From: CAZHHH01 sp052400685
Lineage (GTDB): Bacteria > Bacteroidota > Bacteroidia > Bacteroidales > Marinilabiliaceae
Reading direction: 5' to 3' (one strand)
Assembly: GCA_052400685.1 (NCBI GenBank)
Contig: JBQTGJ010000024.1
Length of the DNA stretch: 55,896 bases
The notes beneath the pieces were generated by a model. That model made no database searches, was not told where the DNA came from, and saw nothing but the letters and a program-made list of their open reading frames with translations. A program made the translations under genes and the position numbers. The stretch's first letter is position 1; every line of letters begins with the position of its first letter. Shown in pieces: positions 1 to 8,760 of the stretch.

Positions 1-121
1 CTATTTGTTAACATGGCAATTCCTTTTTTTTTCATTTTACTTGACTTTTTACGTCAAGCTATTTCAGAATATGACAGATTGTCGTGCGCCCCAGTTACAG
101 CGAAAAACAGCCCTAATGGTT

Positions 122-348
122 TTACTTTCTAAATTTTCGGATTTTCTTAACAATCTCGCGCTCTTTTCCATATAGCCCCAAAAGAAGATCGGCCATATTG
201 GAAGCTTCCCTGTAAACCTCATCCAACAAATTATTGGCATGGGTTGTTGCCTTTATACCGCTTGCTGTCCAATTCCGACTTTACTAAGGTTTTCTTTTAT
301 TTCTAATAATTCGACTTTGGCCACAGAATCGAATCCCTTTTCAGTCAT
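122..348 (-). pseudogene. small hypothetical protein, probably frameshifted
   Basis: A short gene lies just downstream of the DUF3857 operon. Its ATG is at 346-348, after a good ribosome-binding site (GAGGAAG), and overlaps the end of the upstream gene's transcript. The first frame encodes MTEKGFDSVAKVELLEIKEN and then 11 more residues, and stops at about 253. Another frame continues without a break as an amphipathic, helix-rich tail (GIKATTHANNLLDEV ... IVKKIRKFRK) that ends at 122. Together they would give about 75 residues with continuous coding character, so I infer one frameshift near 253-260. The alternative is a genuine 31-residue peptide. I do not recognise the family, and no function can be given. 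Confidence 0.4.
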
Positions 349-364
349 GGTTACTTGTTCTTCC

Positions 365-2278
365 TCAATGAGTGTGATCTGATACGATAATCTTTCTATT
401 TTCAAAATCTGAAATATGTTGTAGGAATTCATTTATTTCACCAAATAATGAACAATTATACTGGCCTTGGTTTATCGATAGTTTTCTGACAATAACTATT
501 GTTTCGCTAATTTGCTCAACTTCATAGGAACATTGTCCATATACAGAACTAAACTGGACGCTATTTGGCAAAGATTCCATTGAGTATCCCTTTGGTACGG
601 CTATTCGCAAAGTATCAATGTATGAGTAACTATATGGTTCATAGATATTCATATTTCTATTATCAGGAATAAAATCAAAAAATTTGTTACTGTGAAAAAA
701 ATCAGCAGAGAAAAGAATCATTGTATTTGTCTTTGAGGTATAATTGTAAATTTCACCTCTAGCGTGCAATTTTGCTTTGGGGTTTATTTTAGAATTATCT
801 TCCAGCGAAAAGCCTTGAATTTTAATGCTTTTTGACGAGGACAAATGCTTTTGAAGTTCATCTTTTTGTTCTTTTGGAGAACTGTTTAGTAAGGAAAATA
901 TTTCAGTATATTGGTTACAGTTATATTCTGTACTTAGCTCAAAACAGGCGTCTCCCATTGTATCAATTTTAATATTGACATTTGATATTCGAGTGTTTTG
1001 ATTTACATTAAAAGAAGGCGTTTTAACCAATTCACCACCGTTGGGTTTAATTAATAGCGCATAACGGTTTTGACTTCCCGGCGTAAGGAAACCAAAAGGG
1101 ATTTTTTGATTCGTACATTCAAGCCATACAGTATCATTTTCAAAAGGGACGCATAGTATGATATGATTGGTTTGGTTTGCACTTGCAAAATCAGTGAATT
1201 TAATTTCCTGATATTTCCCTGTGCCAATTTCAGCATAATACGAACCGATTTCAGCACAATTTAATAATGCTTTGGTATAGTTTGATAAGGCTTTGCAGTC
1301 TCCATATCCTTTTGCATCCACATCCCTGGCTAATATTGGTTGAAATCCTCCAATGCCTAATGCTATATTCACATATCTTGTTTTGCTTTGCATATATTGG
1401 TATATAGCCTTTGCTTTATCTTTTTTTGTTGGAATGGTATCTGTCAAATCTTTAATAAATCGAACCGTTTCGTCAGACAATTCATCTCTGCCTTTGATTA
1501 AATCAGTAGTCCATTTCCCATAGCTTTGCCAGGTTGAAAAATCACCTTTACTACCTTCGTAAACAATTTCATTGGGCGACAGTAATACAGCGCACATAAA
1601 ATCTAAATAATTTGGAGCTTGTGATTCATATTGTATCGCTTTAAGATTTTTTACAGACCATGTATAAACTTTTAAGTTGTCTGAAAGTGTAACATCCCGG
1701 TTATAATCATGGTTCAACTCCCTATACTTAATATCGTACTCTTTGGGTACACTAAATGACAATTCTGCTGCTTCAACCGAGACATTAAACCATTTCTGAG
1801 GAATCCATGTGTCAAAACCAACAATACCTGAATTTTCAATTACATATTCAAATTCGATGGTATAAGGAAAAGAGGTGATAGCCGGTTTAAAAAACTTTAC
1901 CCTGTTGTCACTAAACAATGTGTAGTTATTGTTTGCTGCATAGTCACTGATTTCCTTTTTCTTAAGTTTTCCTTGTAAAATACCTTTCCCATTATACAAG
2001 GAACCTTTAATATCTAACACACGCGAATTTCTGTCATAAAAAAGGAGCAATTCAGAGGCATGTTTGCCATTTGGATTCAAAATAGTTATTGCATAATGTA
2101 CCTCTGTTGTATATTTCTCAGCCGAAATTCTTTTGTATGATGTGTTATGGAATCGAATAACAGCATTTGCATTCAATTTTAACGAATCTGAAATATTGTC
2201 GACATCGTAATTATGCTGCCCTTGTGCTATAAATGATAAAACTAATGTCAGGGTTAAGAAAAGAGCTAATTTTTTCAT
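365..2278 (-). CDS. secreted DUF3857 / transglutaminase-like protein
   Basis: 637 residues with an N-terminal signal peptide (about residues 1-20, ending AQG), so it is exported to the periplasm or cell surface. Residues about 50-240 match the DUF3857 beta-rich domain. A transglutaminase-like core follows, with the Cys in GYGDCKALSNYTKALL (C328) and the His in TNHIILCVP (H372); the third position lies in WLECT. The C-terminal third is another beta-rich domain. Family members are common in Bacteroidota and are thought to be papain-fold peptidases or cross-linking enzymes, but the substrate is unknown. Its ATG overlaps the stop of the upstream paralogue by 4 bases (ATGA), so the two are almost certainly translationally coupled in one operon. 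Annotation as an active enzyme is inferred from the conserved Cys and His only. Confidence 0.85.
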   Translation of the reverse strand: MKKLALFLTLTLVLSFIAQGQHNYDVDNISDSLKLNANAVIRFHNTSYKRISAEKYTTEVHYAITILNPNGKHASELLLFYDRNSRVLDIKGSLYNGKGILQGKLKKKEISDYAANNNYTLFSDNRVKFFKPAITSFPYTIEFEYVIENSGIVGFDTWIPQKWFNVSVEAAELSFSVPKEYDIKYRELNHDYNRDVTLSDNLKVYTWSVKNLKAIQYESQAPNYLDFMCAVLLSPNEIVYEGSKGDFSTWQSYGKWTTDLIKGRDELSDETVRFIKDLTDTIPTKKDKAKAIYQYMQSKTRYVNIALGIGGFQPILARDVDAKGYGDCKALSNYTKALLNCAEIGSYYAEIGTGKYQEIKFTDFASANQTNHIILCVPFENDTVWLECTNQKIPFGFLTPGSQNRYALLIKPNGGELVKTPSFNVNQNTRISNVNIKIDTMGDACFELSTEYNCNQYTEIFSLLNSSPKEQKDELQKHLSSSKSIKIQGFSLEDNSKINPKAKLHARGEIYNYTSKTNTMILFSADFFHSNKFFDFIPDNRNMNIYEPYSYSYIDTLRIAVPKGYSMESLPNSVQFSSVYGQCSYEVEQISETIVIVRKLSINQGQYNCSLFGEINEFLQHISDFENRKIIVSDHTH

Positions 2279-4341
2279 TCCGATATTTTAAATAAAATCA
2301 GTTCGTTTTGTTTATCAACTATCATCTGATAAAAATTTTTCAATCCCTGATATTCCTCAGGTAAAAAAAGTGATTTACTTTGGGAAAACATTATAAAGAG
2401 AGAGATTCTGTTACCCAGCTGGGTTATATTGTAAATGTATCTCATTTTACCATCAGGGGTACAGATGTTCAGAGGTTTGGGTATTTCAGTAATGGTAAAG
2501 TTCTCAGGAAGTGAGATCGTATAAATCTGACGTACATTATAAGGATAGTCAAATTCAATGGGATAATCACGTTTTTCAAGTTTAAAGGGATTTTTTGAAA
2601 TAAATGGTTGATATACAGGTTTGAAAAATGCAATATCGTTTGACTTTTCTATACTATTATTCTGGACAAATTTCAGAGTTAATTTCAAATCTTCTTGCGT
2701 AGAGTCCAACCCAACCACTTCCAATTCATTAATTTTGTAATCATTACTTCCTTTTTCAATAGATGATTGATATTCGGTAATACCGTTGTATTTTTTAATT
2801 ATTTTCTTTTTAAGATAGGCCGCATACCCCTTTAAGGCCATTTCGTCAATTCCATTAATACTAAAGTCATTGTTTACATCTAATTTAAAACTTTCAATAA
2901 TTGAATACGGCTTGTAATCCATCAGGTTGATCCAACTGCCACCTGTATTGTTTACGATTCGGCCTTTATCATTGAGACAACGAATGGGTAGCAGATTTAT
3001 TTCTGAATAAGGGTCTGTAGCATCCATTAGCAATGTGTCGTTGCCGAGCTTTACCATCGATATAACATAATTAAACCGGCTAATTGAAGGATGTGCCGGA
3101 TGTATAATGCCATTTTCTTGTGTACTAATTATTACAGGGTATGTATCAAAACCAAGTTCCCTGAGCAATACCGTCAGGTTTAGATTAATATCGGCACAGT
3201 TTCCAGTTCCTTCTTTATAGGCTTTGCTTAGACTTGATGTCGCATATTTGTTTTTATAGCCATTCCATGCCATTTTATCTTTTATAAAATTGAATGCACT
3301 ATTTAAAAGTAAAAAGTCGGTTTGATCAAGCTGTTTCAGGGTTTCTACGTCATTTTTAAGATGGGACGCATTGTTTAATTCTTTCCCAAAACTAATATTA
3401 CCGAGTAAATTATCATTTATTTTCTCCCAACTTGTTGTATAATATTTCATTAATGAATTGGGAAATTTGGTGGACTGAAGTTCAAATTCTATCTGACTGA
3501 GATAGTTCTCTTTGGTTCTTAAATATCCTTCAACAGGGAAAGCTGGAATTTCTTTGGCACTATAATGATAAATATTTTCGCTATAATTATATCTGTTAGT
3601 ATAAGTCTGCTCTTTTACAGCAGTTCCTTCTGCCTTTTGATGATAGGTAATGGTTATTTCCCGACGGTTACTGTCCGCTTCCCTTTGTATAGGGAAATAG
3701 CCTTTTTGTGTATGATGATAATTAAAGTATTCGGGAATACTAACATGATATTCGCTTTGTAAGATTGGAATCGTTTTCTGAAAATACCATGGCCGCATAT
3801 TAAAATAAAAGTCTGATTTAATAGTATATTCTATTTCAATTATAGAACCTTCCCTCACACTGGGCATTGCAAATTTTTGAGTAGTCCAGTATTTATTTGT
3901 TTCTTCTATAAATACGTCTTTTTTTTCAAGTTTGATCTTTACAATCTTATCGTTTTCTAAATTATAAGTGTACGCTTTAATTTTAACTATTTTTTCTTCA
4001 TCACCATCGTGATATAATGGTATCTCAATATTAGCCCAGGAAAAACCCTCGGTATCAACTATTTTTATTCTGAAATGCCGTGAAAAAAATAATTGAAACC
4101 CTTTTTGGCTACTTTTTGCGTCATCTGAGCTTATTTTGGTATCGGCATATCTAAAATATGAATTTCCATAATCAAAAATAAAATAAGCATGAGCATTGGA
4201 GTCGATAGGACAAATATTATTATTAAACGCTTCTATCGATATCTTTCCGAATTTTTCAGGCGGTTTTTGAGAATAACAAGTTGAAAAAATGTTTGTTAAT
4301 AAAATTAGGACAATAATTTTCAGGTTAGTTTTAAGTTGCAT
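2275..4341 (-). CDS. secreted DUF3857 / transglutaminase-like protein, upstream paralogue
   Basis: 688 residues, first gene of a two-gene operon with the 637-residue paralogue. The N-terminus (MQLKTNLKIIVLILLTNIFS, then TCYSQ) is a signal peptide, possibly with a lipobox-like Cys at residue 22. The DUF3857 domain spans about residues 60-270. The transglutaminase-like core has its Cys in GTGNCADINLNLT (C382) and an Asp in LLMDATDP, but the position where the partner has His (NHII) reads FNYVIS here, so the triad may be incomplete. That Tyr variant is, as far as I recall, not rare in the family. The two proteins may work as a pair, one catalytic and one structural; this is inference. A candidate Bacteroidota promoter lies at 4471-4501. 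Confidence 0.83.
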   Translation of the reverse strand: MQLKTNLKIIVLILLTNIFSTCYSQKPPEKFGKISIEAFNNNICPIDSNAHAYFIFDYGNSYFRYADTKISSDDAKSSQKGFQLFFSRHFRIKIVDTEGFSWANIEIPLYHDGDEEKIVKIKAYTYNLENDKIVKIKLEKKDVFIEETNKYWTTQKFAMPSVREGSIIEIEYTIKSDFYFNMRPWYFQKTIPILQSEYHVSIPEYFNYHHTQKGYFPIQREADSNRREITITYHQKAEGTAVKEQTYTNRYNYSENIYHYSAKEIPAFPVEGYLRTKENYLSQIEFELQSTKFPNSLMKYYTTSWEKINDNLLGNISFGKELNNASHLKNDVETLKQLDQTDFLLLNSAFNFIKDKMAWNGYKNKYATSSLSKAYKEGTGNCADINLNLTVLLRELGFDTYPVIISTQENGIIHPAHPSISRFNYVISMVKLGNDTLLMDATDPYSEINLLPIRCLNDKGRIVNNTGGSWINLMDYKPYSIIESFKLDVNNDFSINGIDEMALKGYAAYLKKKIIKKYNGITEYQSSIEKGSNDYKINELEVVGLDSTQEDLKLTLKFVQNNSIEKSNDIAFFKPVYQPFISKNPFKLEKRDYPIEFDYPYNVRQIYTISLPENFTITEIPKPLNICTPDGKMRYIYNITQLGNRISLFIMFSQSKSLFLPEEYQGLKNFYQMIVDKQNELILFKISE

Positions 4342-4470
4342 TTTTCTATATTTTTTAATTTTGGATACTATTCTTTATACATGCAGGCAACGTGCCCATA
4401 ACGTTATGATTGTTTTAAGTTAATTACTGTATTTATATTGTCTTCCGGTAATTTCCGTAAAAACAGACAT

Positions 4471-4501
4471 TGAATGTACGAATTTTCTAAAATTTGTCAA
4501 A
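4471..4501 (-). promoter_or_regulatory. candidate promoter of the DUF3857 operon
   Basis: On the minus strand a TTTG (-33 type) is followed after 19 bases by TACATTCA, which matches 6 of 8 positions of the Bacteroidota -7 consensus TAnnTTTG. It lies about 130 bases before the ATG at 4341, which implies a long leader. Confidence 0.45.
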
Positions 4502-4562
4502 TAAATTGAATAAAAGTTGTAAATGGTTAAATGTGAGTCTCAGTGTATTTAGCTGATGCTTT

Positions 4563-4905
4563 TTAATTGTCTTTTTTTAATTTCCGATGTGAACCATCGC
4601 AGTTGGGCATCCTCTCTGACTGCCCGCATATACAATCGTTCAGGCCCTTTCCCCGGAATATTTTATCCATATTATTTCCGATTCTTGATTCACGGTTTTT
4701 TGATTGTTTTGGCTGAAAGAAATGCAAGAGATAGCCTCTTTGTCTTCCCGGTATCGGGTTTTAAAAAGCAATTTCAAAATCAGAATTTTCCTTAAATTCT
4801 GAATCTAATTCCGGCGGCATATCAAATTCAGTTGTCTGCTTCATCTGAAGCACCAATCCTGCTTTTTCTATATCTATAGCCTCAATTGGCTTTTAAACAA
4901 TTCGC
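4563..4905 (-). pseudogene. decayed YdeI/OmpD-associated family gene (C-terminal remnant)
   Basis: The minus strand reads in one frame AIDIEKAGLVLQMKQTTEF, then MPPEL..., then a TAA stop (4761-4763), then NPIPGRQRGYLLHFFQPKQS and KNRESRI, and finally GKGLNDCICGQSERMPNCDG-SH before the end at 4563. The order and motifs (MKQTTEF, PGRQRGYLL-F-QPKQSK-RESRI, GKGLNDC-CG-S-MP-CDGSH) are those of the C-terminal half of YdeI/OmpD-associated family proteins. The N-terminal half is missing; only disconnected coding traces occur up to about 4927. It is a 5'-truncated, stop-interrupted relic. An open frame on the opposite strand (4556-4795) is its shadow. The family call rests on remembered motifs, but several match in order. 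Confidence 0.7.
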
Positions 4906-4932
4906 CAATTTTTAAGCGGACACCAACATTTT

Positions 4933-5412
4933 CTACTCATGAAACAGGTTATTAATTTTCTCACAATCAAATTTTGTTTCATGATTTATTACTGGAAGTA
5001 AAGCAATCACCATATCTGCAAGTGTCATAAAATCCTTCTCTGTATAAACGAGATAGTCAACCGTTCCCGATTTTTGTAATTTAATAGTCACGTCCGGAAA
5101 AGAAACGTCATCACCAGCCAGAATTCTTAAATCAGGGAAAGGGATATCGTCATCCGCTCTCACGGTATAGTCTGAATATTGTGATTTGGAAATAATAAAT
5201 TGAGCCTGATTTTTATCTGAAGTTACACCAACAGTAAAATCTTCAAAACTTACTTCCGATCCAATTTCAATCTTAATATCGGGGAACGAAATATCATCAC
5301 CTATACCAATACTAAAGTCCGGGAAGGAGATATCATCGTCAATAAAAAAAGTTACCTGCGCTTGAAGCGAAAAGCCGGTAAGACATAAGATTCCAACAAT
5401 TAACTGTTTCAT
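4933..5412 (-). CDS. secreted protein of 13-residue DDISFPD-type repeats
   Basis: 159 residues, with a clear signal peptide (MKQLIVGILCLTGFSLQAQ). The mature part is almost entirely a 13-residue repeat: residues 26-38 (DDISFPDFSIGIG), 39-51 (DDISFPDIKIEIG), 52-64 (SEVSFEDFTVGVT), a degenerate unit near 75-87 (SQYSDYTVRA), 88-100 (DDIPFPDLRILAG) and 101-112 (DDVSFPDVTIKL). The alternation of acidic turn and beta-type residues suggests stacked short strands, perhaps with acidic loops binding Ca2+; that is inference. The last 40 residues are not repetitive and contain one Cys. I know no family with this repeat. It sits between the YdeI relic and the DUF438 cluster on the same strand. Confidence 0.7.
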   Translation of the reverse strand: MKQLIVGILCLTGFSLQAQVTFFIDDDISFPDFSIGIGDDISFPDIKIEIGSEVSFEDFTVGVTSDKNQAQFIISKSQYSDYTVRADDDIPFPDLRILAGDDVSFPDVTIKLQKSGTVDYLVYTEKDFMTLADMVIALLPVINHETKFDCEKINNLFHE

Positions 5413-5473
5413 TATTATTATATAATATGAGTAAGCATCCCATTCAACCTTTCACAGGCTTCATCTATATTTT

Positions 5474-6664
5474 TCACCAATCCAATAATCTCTTTTCGCC
5501 TTCCAAAGCTTTTATTGCGGATATCTCCTGAGAAACTTCAATTACTCCCCGATAGTTATTTTTCTCATCACGAACCGCAAAATATTGGATGAATATAAAA
5601 TTGCCTTTCATTTGAATCCAAAAATCCGCCTTCTCCTTTTCTCCCTTTCTAAATGATTCTACAATTTCCTCAACCACATGTACACTTTCGGGTGGATGGC
5701 AATTACTGACCTCGCGCCCGATGATAGCTGTTGTACGCGGAAAAATTCGTTTTTTAGGGTTAGAGAAGTAACACACTTTATTATTTTCATCGACATAGGT
5801 AATGTCAACCGGAAGGTGGTTAAAAACAAGTTTAATTTGCTCAACGCTCAAGGCGCCTGTCCCGAGGTTAATTTGTCCATTTTCAAGAATAGAGCGGGCT
5901 TCCTGTGAAACAGGTTTGGGCGGTTTAATATATGGGTAGCCCATTTCAAAACCCTCACGGTTCATTGCGTCGAGCTCTTTTTCGCTGATGGTTGATAGAA
6001 TGTAAGGAAACAATATTTGTTCTTCCCTGAATTTGATGGCGTGCATATTAAAGAATATGTCGCCAACATATCTATTAAACGATTTTAAATCAATATCCTC
6101 CAACGAAAGCTGGCTAATTACAGTTTTAATATTTCGTCGAATATCATCCTGAAAAGACCACATAATCTGAAGACAACGATAATCATCCCATGTTTTTTCA
6201 ATCATGGGAAATAGCACATTCTCTTTAATGGTATAATGCTTCACAAATACTTCAAGTTTTTCGAAAAGTTTTTTCAACTCCTTTTTAAGCATTGCGTTTT
6301 TAGCATCCTTCACAAAAGCTTTGAAAACAGGGCGAATTTTGTTTAAAACCAGCTCCATTTCATGGTTATTCTGTTCCAATACCCCCAAAAAAGAATCGGG
6401 TGCGGGTTCTATTCGTTGATAGCTTTCGATGGAAGCATGAAAAATATTCAGCACTTTATTTGTAAGAACTTTTATATCTTCCATTGGGTGTCCGTCTTTA
6501 ATCAGTTCATCGAAAAGAGTGATAAAATCGGTAGGTATAACAGAATCAATGAAGCCTTCGTTTTCTCTGATAAAACTTTGTGCATTCCCAGTATTCAACA
6601 GCAGATGCGAGAGCTCCATCAATTTTGCAATTCGTTTTGCTTTTGTGTTTGTAAATTCCGACAT
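5474..6664 (-). CDS. DUF438-hemerythrin-PAS protein (copy 1)
   Basis: 396 residues. An N-terminal DUF438 domain (about 10-80) is followed by a hemerythrin-like four-helix domain (about 95-225) and a C-terminal PAS domain (about 272-392, with CHPPESVHVVEEI and FWIQMKG). Possible di-iron ligands are H101, H143, E148, H208 and E214/E215. The helix-3 His of its paralogue (GKHDEIR) reads SFQDDIRR here, so the site may be altered. DUF438 proteins are soluble and are associated with oxygen or nitric-oxide response and Fe-S repair, but the reaction is not established. Transcribed after the DUF1858-DUF2249 gene with a 5-base gap, hence one operon with it and with copy 2 upstream. Confidence 0.85.
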   Translation of the reverse strand: MSEFTNTKAKRIAKLMELSHLLLNTGNAQSFIRENEGFIDSVIPTDFITLFDELIKDGHPMEDIKVLTNKVLNIFHASIESYQRIEPAPDSFLGVLEQNNHEMELVLNKIRPVFKAFVKDAKNAMLKKELKKLFEKLEVFVKHYTIKENVLFPMIEKTWDDYRCLQIMWSFQDDIRRNIKTVISQLSLEDIDLKSFNRYVGDIFFNMHAIKFREEQILFPYILSTISEKELDAMNREGFEMGYPYIKPPKPVSQEARSILENGQINLGTGALSVEQIKLVFNHLPVDITYVDENNKVCYFSNPKKRIFPRTTAIIGREVSNCHPPESVHVVEEIVESFRKGEKEKADFWIQMKGNFIFIQYFAVRDEKNNYRGVIEVSQEISAIKALEGEKRLLDW

Positions 6665-6669
6665 ATTAT

Positions 6670-7188
6670 CTATTTCTTAAAAAATACCCAATATTCCTCT
6701 TCTCCTTTTTGATTTAACCAATGCTGGTAATTCAAACTCAATGATTTATCGATAAGTGGTGCCGGAATAAATGGGGCAATGACCTTTAATATCTCATTCC
6801 CGCTCAATTTTTTTACGGCCGAAAGCACTTCGTGCACGGGTTGTTCGCCCGCATTAAGCATTTCTCTGATATCGATGGACTCAGTAACCAAATCCTCGTT
6901 GAACCAATGAGGTTGTTCGCGGTTAAAGTTGCCACTATCGTCCTGAAAACCATCCAAAGCGGATTGACCAACTTCAGCTCTCAGCTTGTTTATCAACACT
7001 TCAACTTTAAGACCACCTATGGTTGCCGCCTGCGATAAACTTGTAATCCTGGTAATGGTTTTGCGCAACACCGGATTTTTTAACTTCTTAAACGGTGGCG
7101 CCGATTCAATTAGCAGCTCTTCCAACTGAGGATAGGCTTCGAGCAAATCGAATATTTTTGTTTTGGGAGTTATAACGAGCTTTTCCAT
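6670..7188 (-). CDS. DUF1858-DUF2249 domain protein
   Basis: 172 residues when started at the ATG at 7186-7188 (MEKLVITPKTKIFDLLEAYP). The open frame runs further upstream, but only inside the preceding gene, and this start leaves a 1-base gap to that gene's stop. Residues 1-75 match DUF1858, the small helical domain found at the start of ScdA/Ric-like and related proteins. The C-terminal part (about 105-172: ESIDIREML..., VIAPFIPAPLIDK, YWVFFKK) matches DUF2249, found beside denitrification and nitric-oxide genes. Lying between two DUF438-hemerythrin-PAS genes, it supports a nitrosative or oxidative stress role for the operon. Biochemical role unknown. Confidence 0.82.
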   Translation of the reverse strand: MEKLVITPKTKIFDLLEAYPQLEELLIESAPPFKKLKNPVLRKTITRITSLSQAATIGGLKVEVLINKLRAEVGQSALDGFQDDSGNFNREQPHWFNEDLVTESIDIREMLNAGEQPVHEVLSAVKKLSGNEILKVIAPFIPAPLIDKSLSLNYQHWLNQKGEEEYWVFFKK

Positions 7189-7189
7189 C

Positions 7190-8443
7190 TTATTCTTCTT
7201 TGGGTTTACCATACGATAAAATACGTTGTTCCCCTTCCAAAGCCCTGTTTTCGGTAAGGTCTTGCGAATATTCCAGCGTTCCCAGGTATTCGCCATGCTC
7301 GTCACGAAGGGCAAAATATTCAATCTTGATAAACTTGCCTTTCATTTGAATCCAAAACGGCGCATGAGAGGCTCTGCCCGATTTAAAATCGTCAATAATC
7401 TTTTCTACAATATGGGTGCTTCCGGGGGGATGGCACAAACGCACATCACGGTTAATGATTGAGCGGCTACGGGCAAAAATACGTTCTTTACCCTGAGTAA
7501 AATATTTTACTTTGTCGTTTTTATCCACAAAAGTCATATCGGCAGGAATGGTATTGAGAATAGCCATTATTTCTTTGGCCGTAAAACTGCCTGATGGAAG
7601 TTGAATGTTGCCGTCATCCTTAACTGCTGTTTCATCAGTATCGCCAAATTCACTAATTAAACCTTCGGGTTTCCATTCTGTTTGCGGATCGTATAGAGTA
7701 AATCCAAATTCAAGCGTTTGTTTGTTAATCTTCCACCAATCCTCAACTGTGAGCACATCCATTGCCATAGGGAAAAGGATTTCTTCTTCCTTTTGCACCA
7801 TGTCTACCAACCCCTGAATTGCAGGGTAAAAAAGTAAGTCAAGCGAATCGGCCAAATCATTTCTGGTTAAATCGGGCGTCTTAAGAATTTCGATACAAGC
7901 TTTTAACTGCTCCCGAATTTCATCGTGTTTACCCCACATTACTTTGGGAGGACCTGTAATCTCATTTTTTTCGAGGTATGGAAAAACAAGGTATTCTTTT
8001 CGTTTATAGTGTTTATCCACATCCATTAACTCGTTAAAAAGGCCTTGCAGAGCCAGCAGGTATCGCTCATATTCGTCGGCTTGAACCTCATCAAGAGCTT
8101 GCAGTAATGCTCTGGTTTTTACTGCCACATTTTTAATTGCAATATTCTCATGCTTAAACACATCCACGGGATGTCCCTGCGGAACTTCCTTTGCACCACT
8201 TAAATCAACATTACCCTCTAAAACGGAACCATGAATATCGCATAAATTAAGCACCTCCTCTTGCGGAAGTCCTTCTTGCATCAATTCCTGCTCCACTTCC
8301 ACCACCTCGCCGTATGGAATATTTTTGAGCGATTCAATTAATTGTTGCCTTACGTCATTGGCTGACTCCCCGTCGTGGAGCTTCAAAATGAGTTCCTTTA
8401 ACTTATCTTTTCTAAACCTCGAGTTATTAATTAATTCACTCAT
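7190..8443 (-). CDS. DUF438-hemerythrin-PAS protein (copy 2)
   Basis: 417 residues with the same three-part layout as copy 1: DUF438 (about 10-80), hemerythrin-like domain (about 92-228) and PAS (about 288-410, CHPPGSTHIVEKI, FWIQMKGKFIKIEYFA). Candidate metal ligands are H98, H145, E150, H173 and E219-E221. Helix 3 keeps GKHDEIR, but helix 4 reads GLVDMVQKEEEILFP, without the His that copy 1 has there. The two paralogues have therefore kept different ligand sets. First gene of a tight three-gene operon; the gene upstream (PepSY) is separated by about 320 bases that hold a repeat pair. Confidence 0.87.
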   Translation of the reverse strand: MSELINNSRFRKDKLKELILKLHDGESANDVRQQLIESLKNIPYGEVVEVEQELMQEGLPQEEVLNLCDIHGSVLEGNVDLSGAKEVPQGHPVDVFKHENIAIKNVAVKTRALLQALDEVQADEYERYLLALQGLFNELMDVDKHYKRKEYLVFPYLEKNEITGPPKVMWGKHDEIREQLKACIEILKTPDLTRNDLADSLDLLFYPAIQGLVDMVQKEEEILFPMAMDVLTVEDWWKINKQTLEFGFTLYDPQTEWKPEGLISEFGDTDETAVKDDGNIQLPSGSFTAKEIMAILNTIPADMTFVDKNDKVKYFTQGKERIFARSRSIINRDVRLCHPPGSTHIVEKIIDDFKSGRASHAPFWIQMKGKFIKIEYFALRDEHGEYLGTLEYSQDLTENRALEGEQRILSYGKPKEE

Positions 8444-8603
8444 CGCATAAAGTTTTAAATTGATAAAAGCTTTGTCTTATTCTGTGGGTATTGAGCTCAT
8501 TACAAAAAACACTTAAAGCAACATTGCTCTCATTACCTTGTGTCGTCAAAAAATACCACTATTTTATCTACCGGACAAAAAAGACTATTTCTCCGGTCTC
8601 CTT

Positions 8604-8745
8604 TTTCATATGTTTAAATTTATCTTTCAATGGTCATATGGAACTCTCGATGAATTTTAATCATTCTCCTGAGTGTATTTTAGAATGCTAAAATTCATGT
8701 TCGTTTCATATGTTTATAATTTGTCTCTCAGTTGCCATATGACCT
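8604..8745. repeat. paired CATATG palindrome element, copy B1
   Basis: Two related units about 100 bp apart. Unit 1 (8604-8646) runs from TTTCATATG to CATATGGAAC and unit 2 (8704-8745) from TTTCATATG to CATATGACC, with the shared core TTTATAATTTGTCTCTC in unit 2. The stretch between contains TTCATGTTCGTTTC, which matches the spacer of copies B2 and B3. This copy lies in the gap between the PepSY gene and DUF438 copy 2, ending 15 bases from the PepSY stop codon. The rest of the gap (8444-8603) holds no gene I can support. Confidence 0.6.
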
Positions 8746-8760
8746 TGTTCACGAACAAAC

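Noticed and set aside
4556..4795. 79-residue open frame on the plus strand
   Set aside because: It lies opposite the YdeI-family remnant, whose motifs explain the sequence; no ribosome-binding site.
7189..7323. N-terminal extension of the DUF1858-DUF2249 protein
   Set aside because: The extra 45 residues lie inside the preceding gene, and the DUF1858 domain begins at MEKLV.
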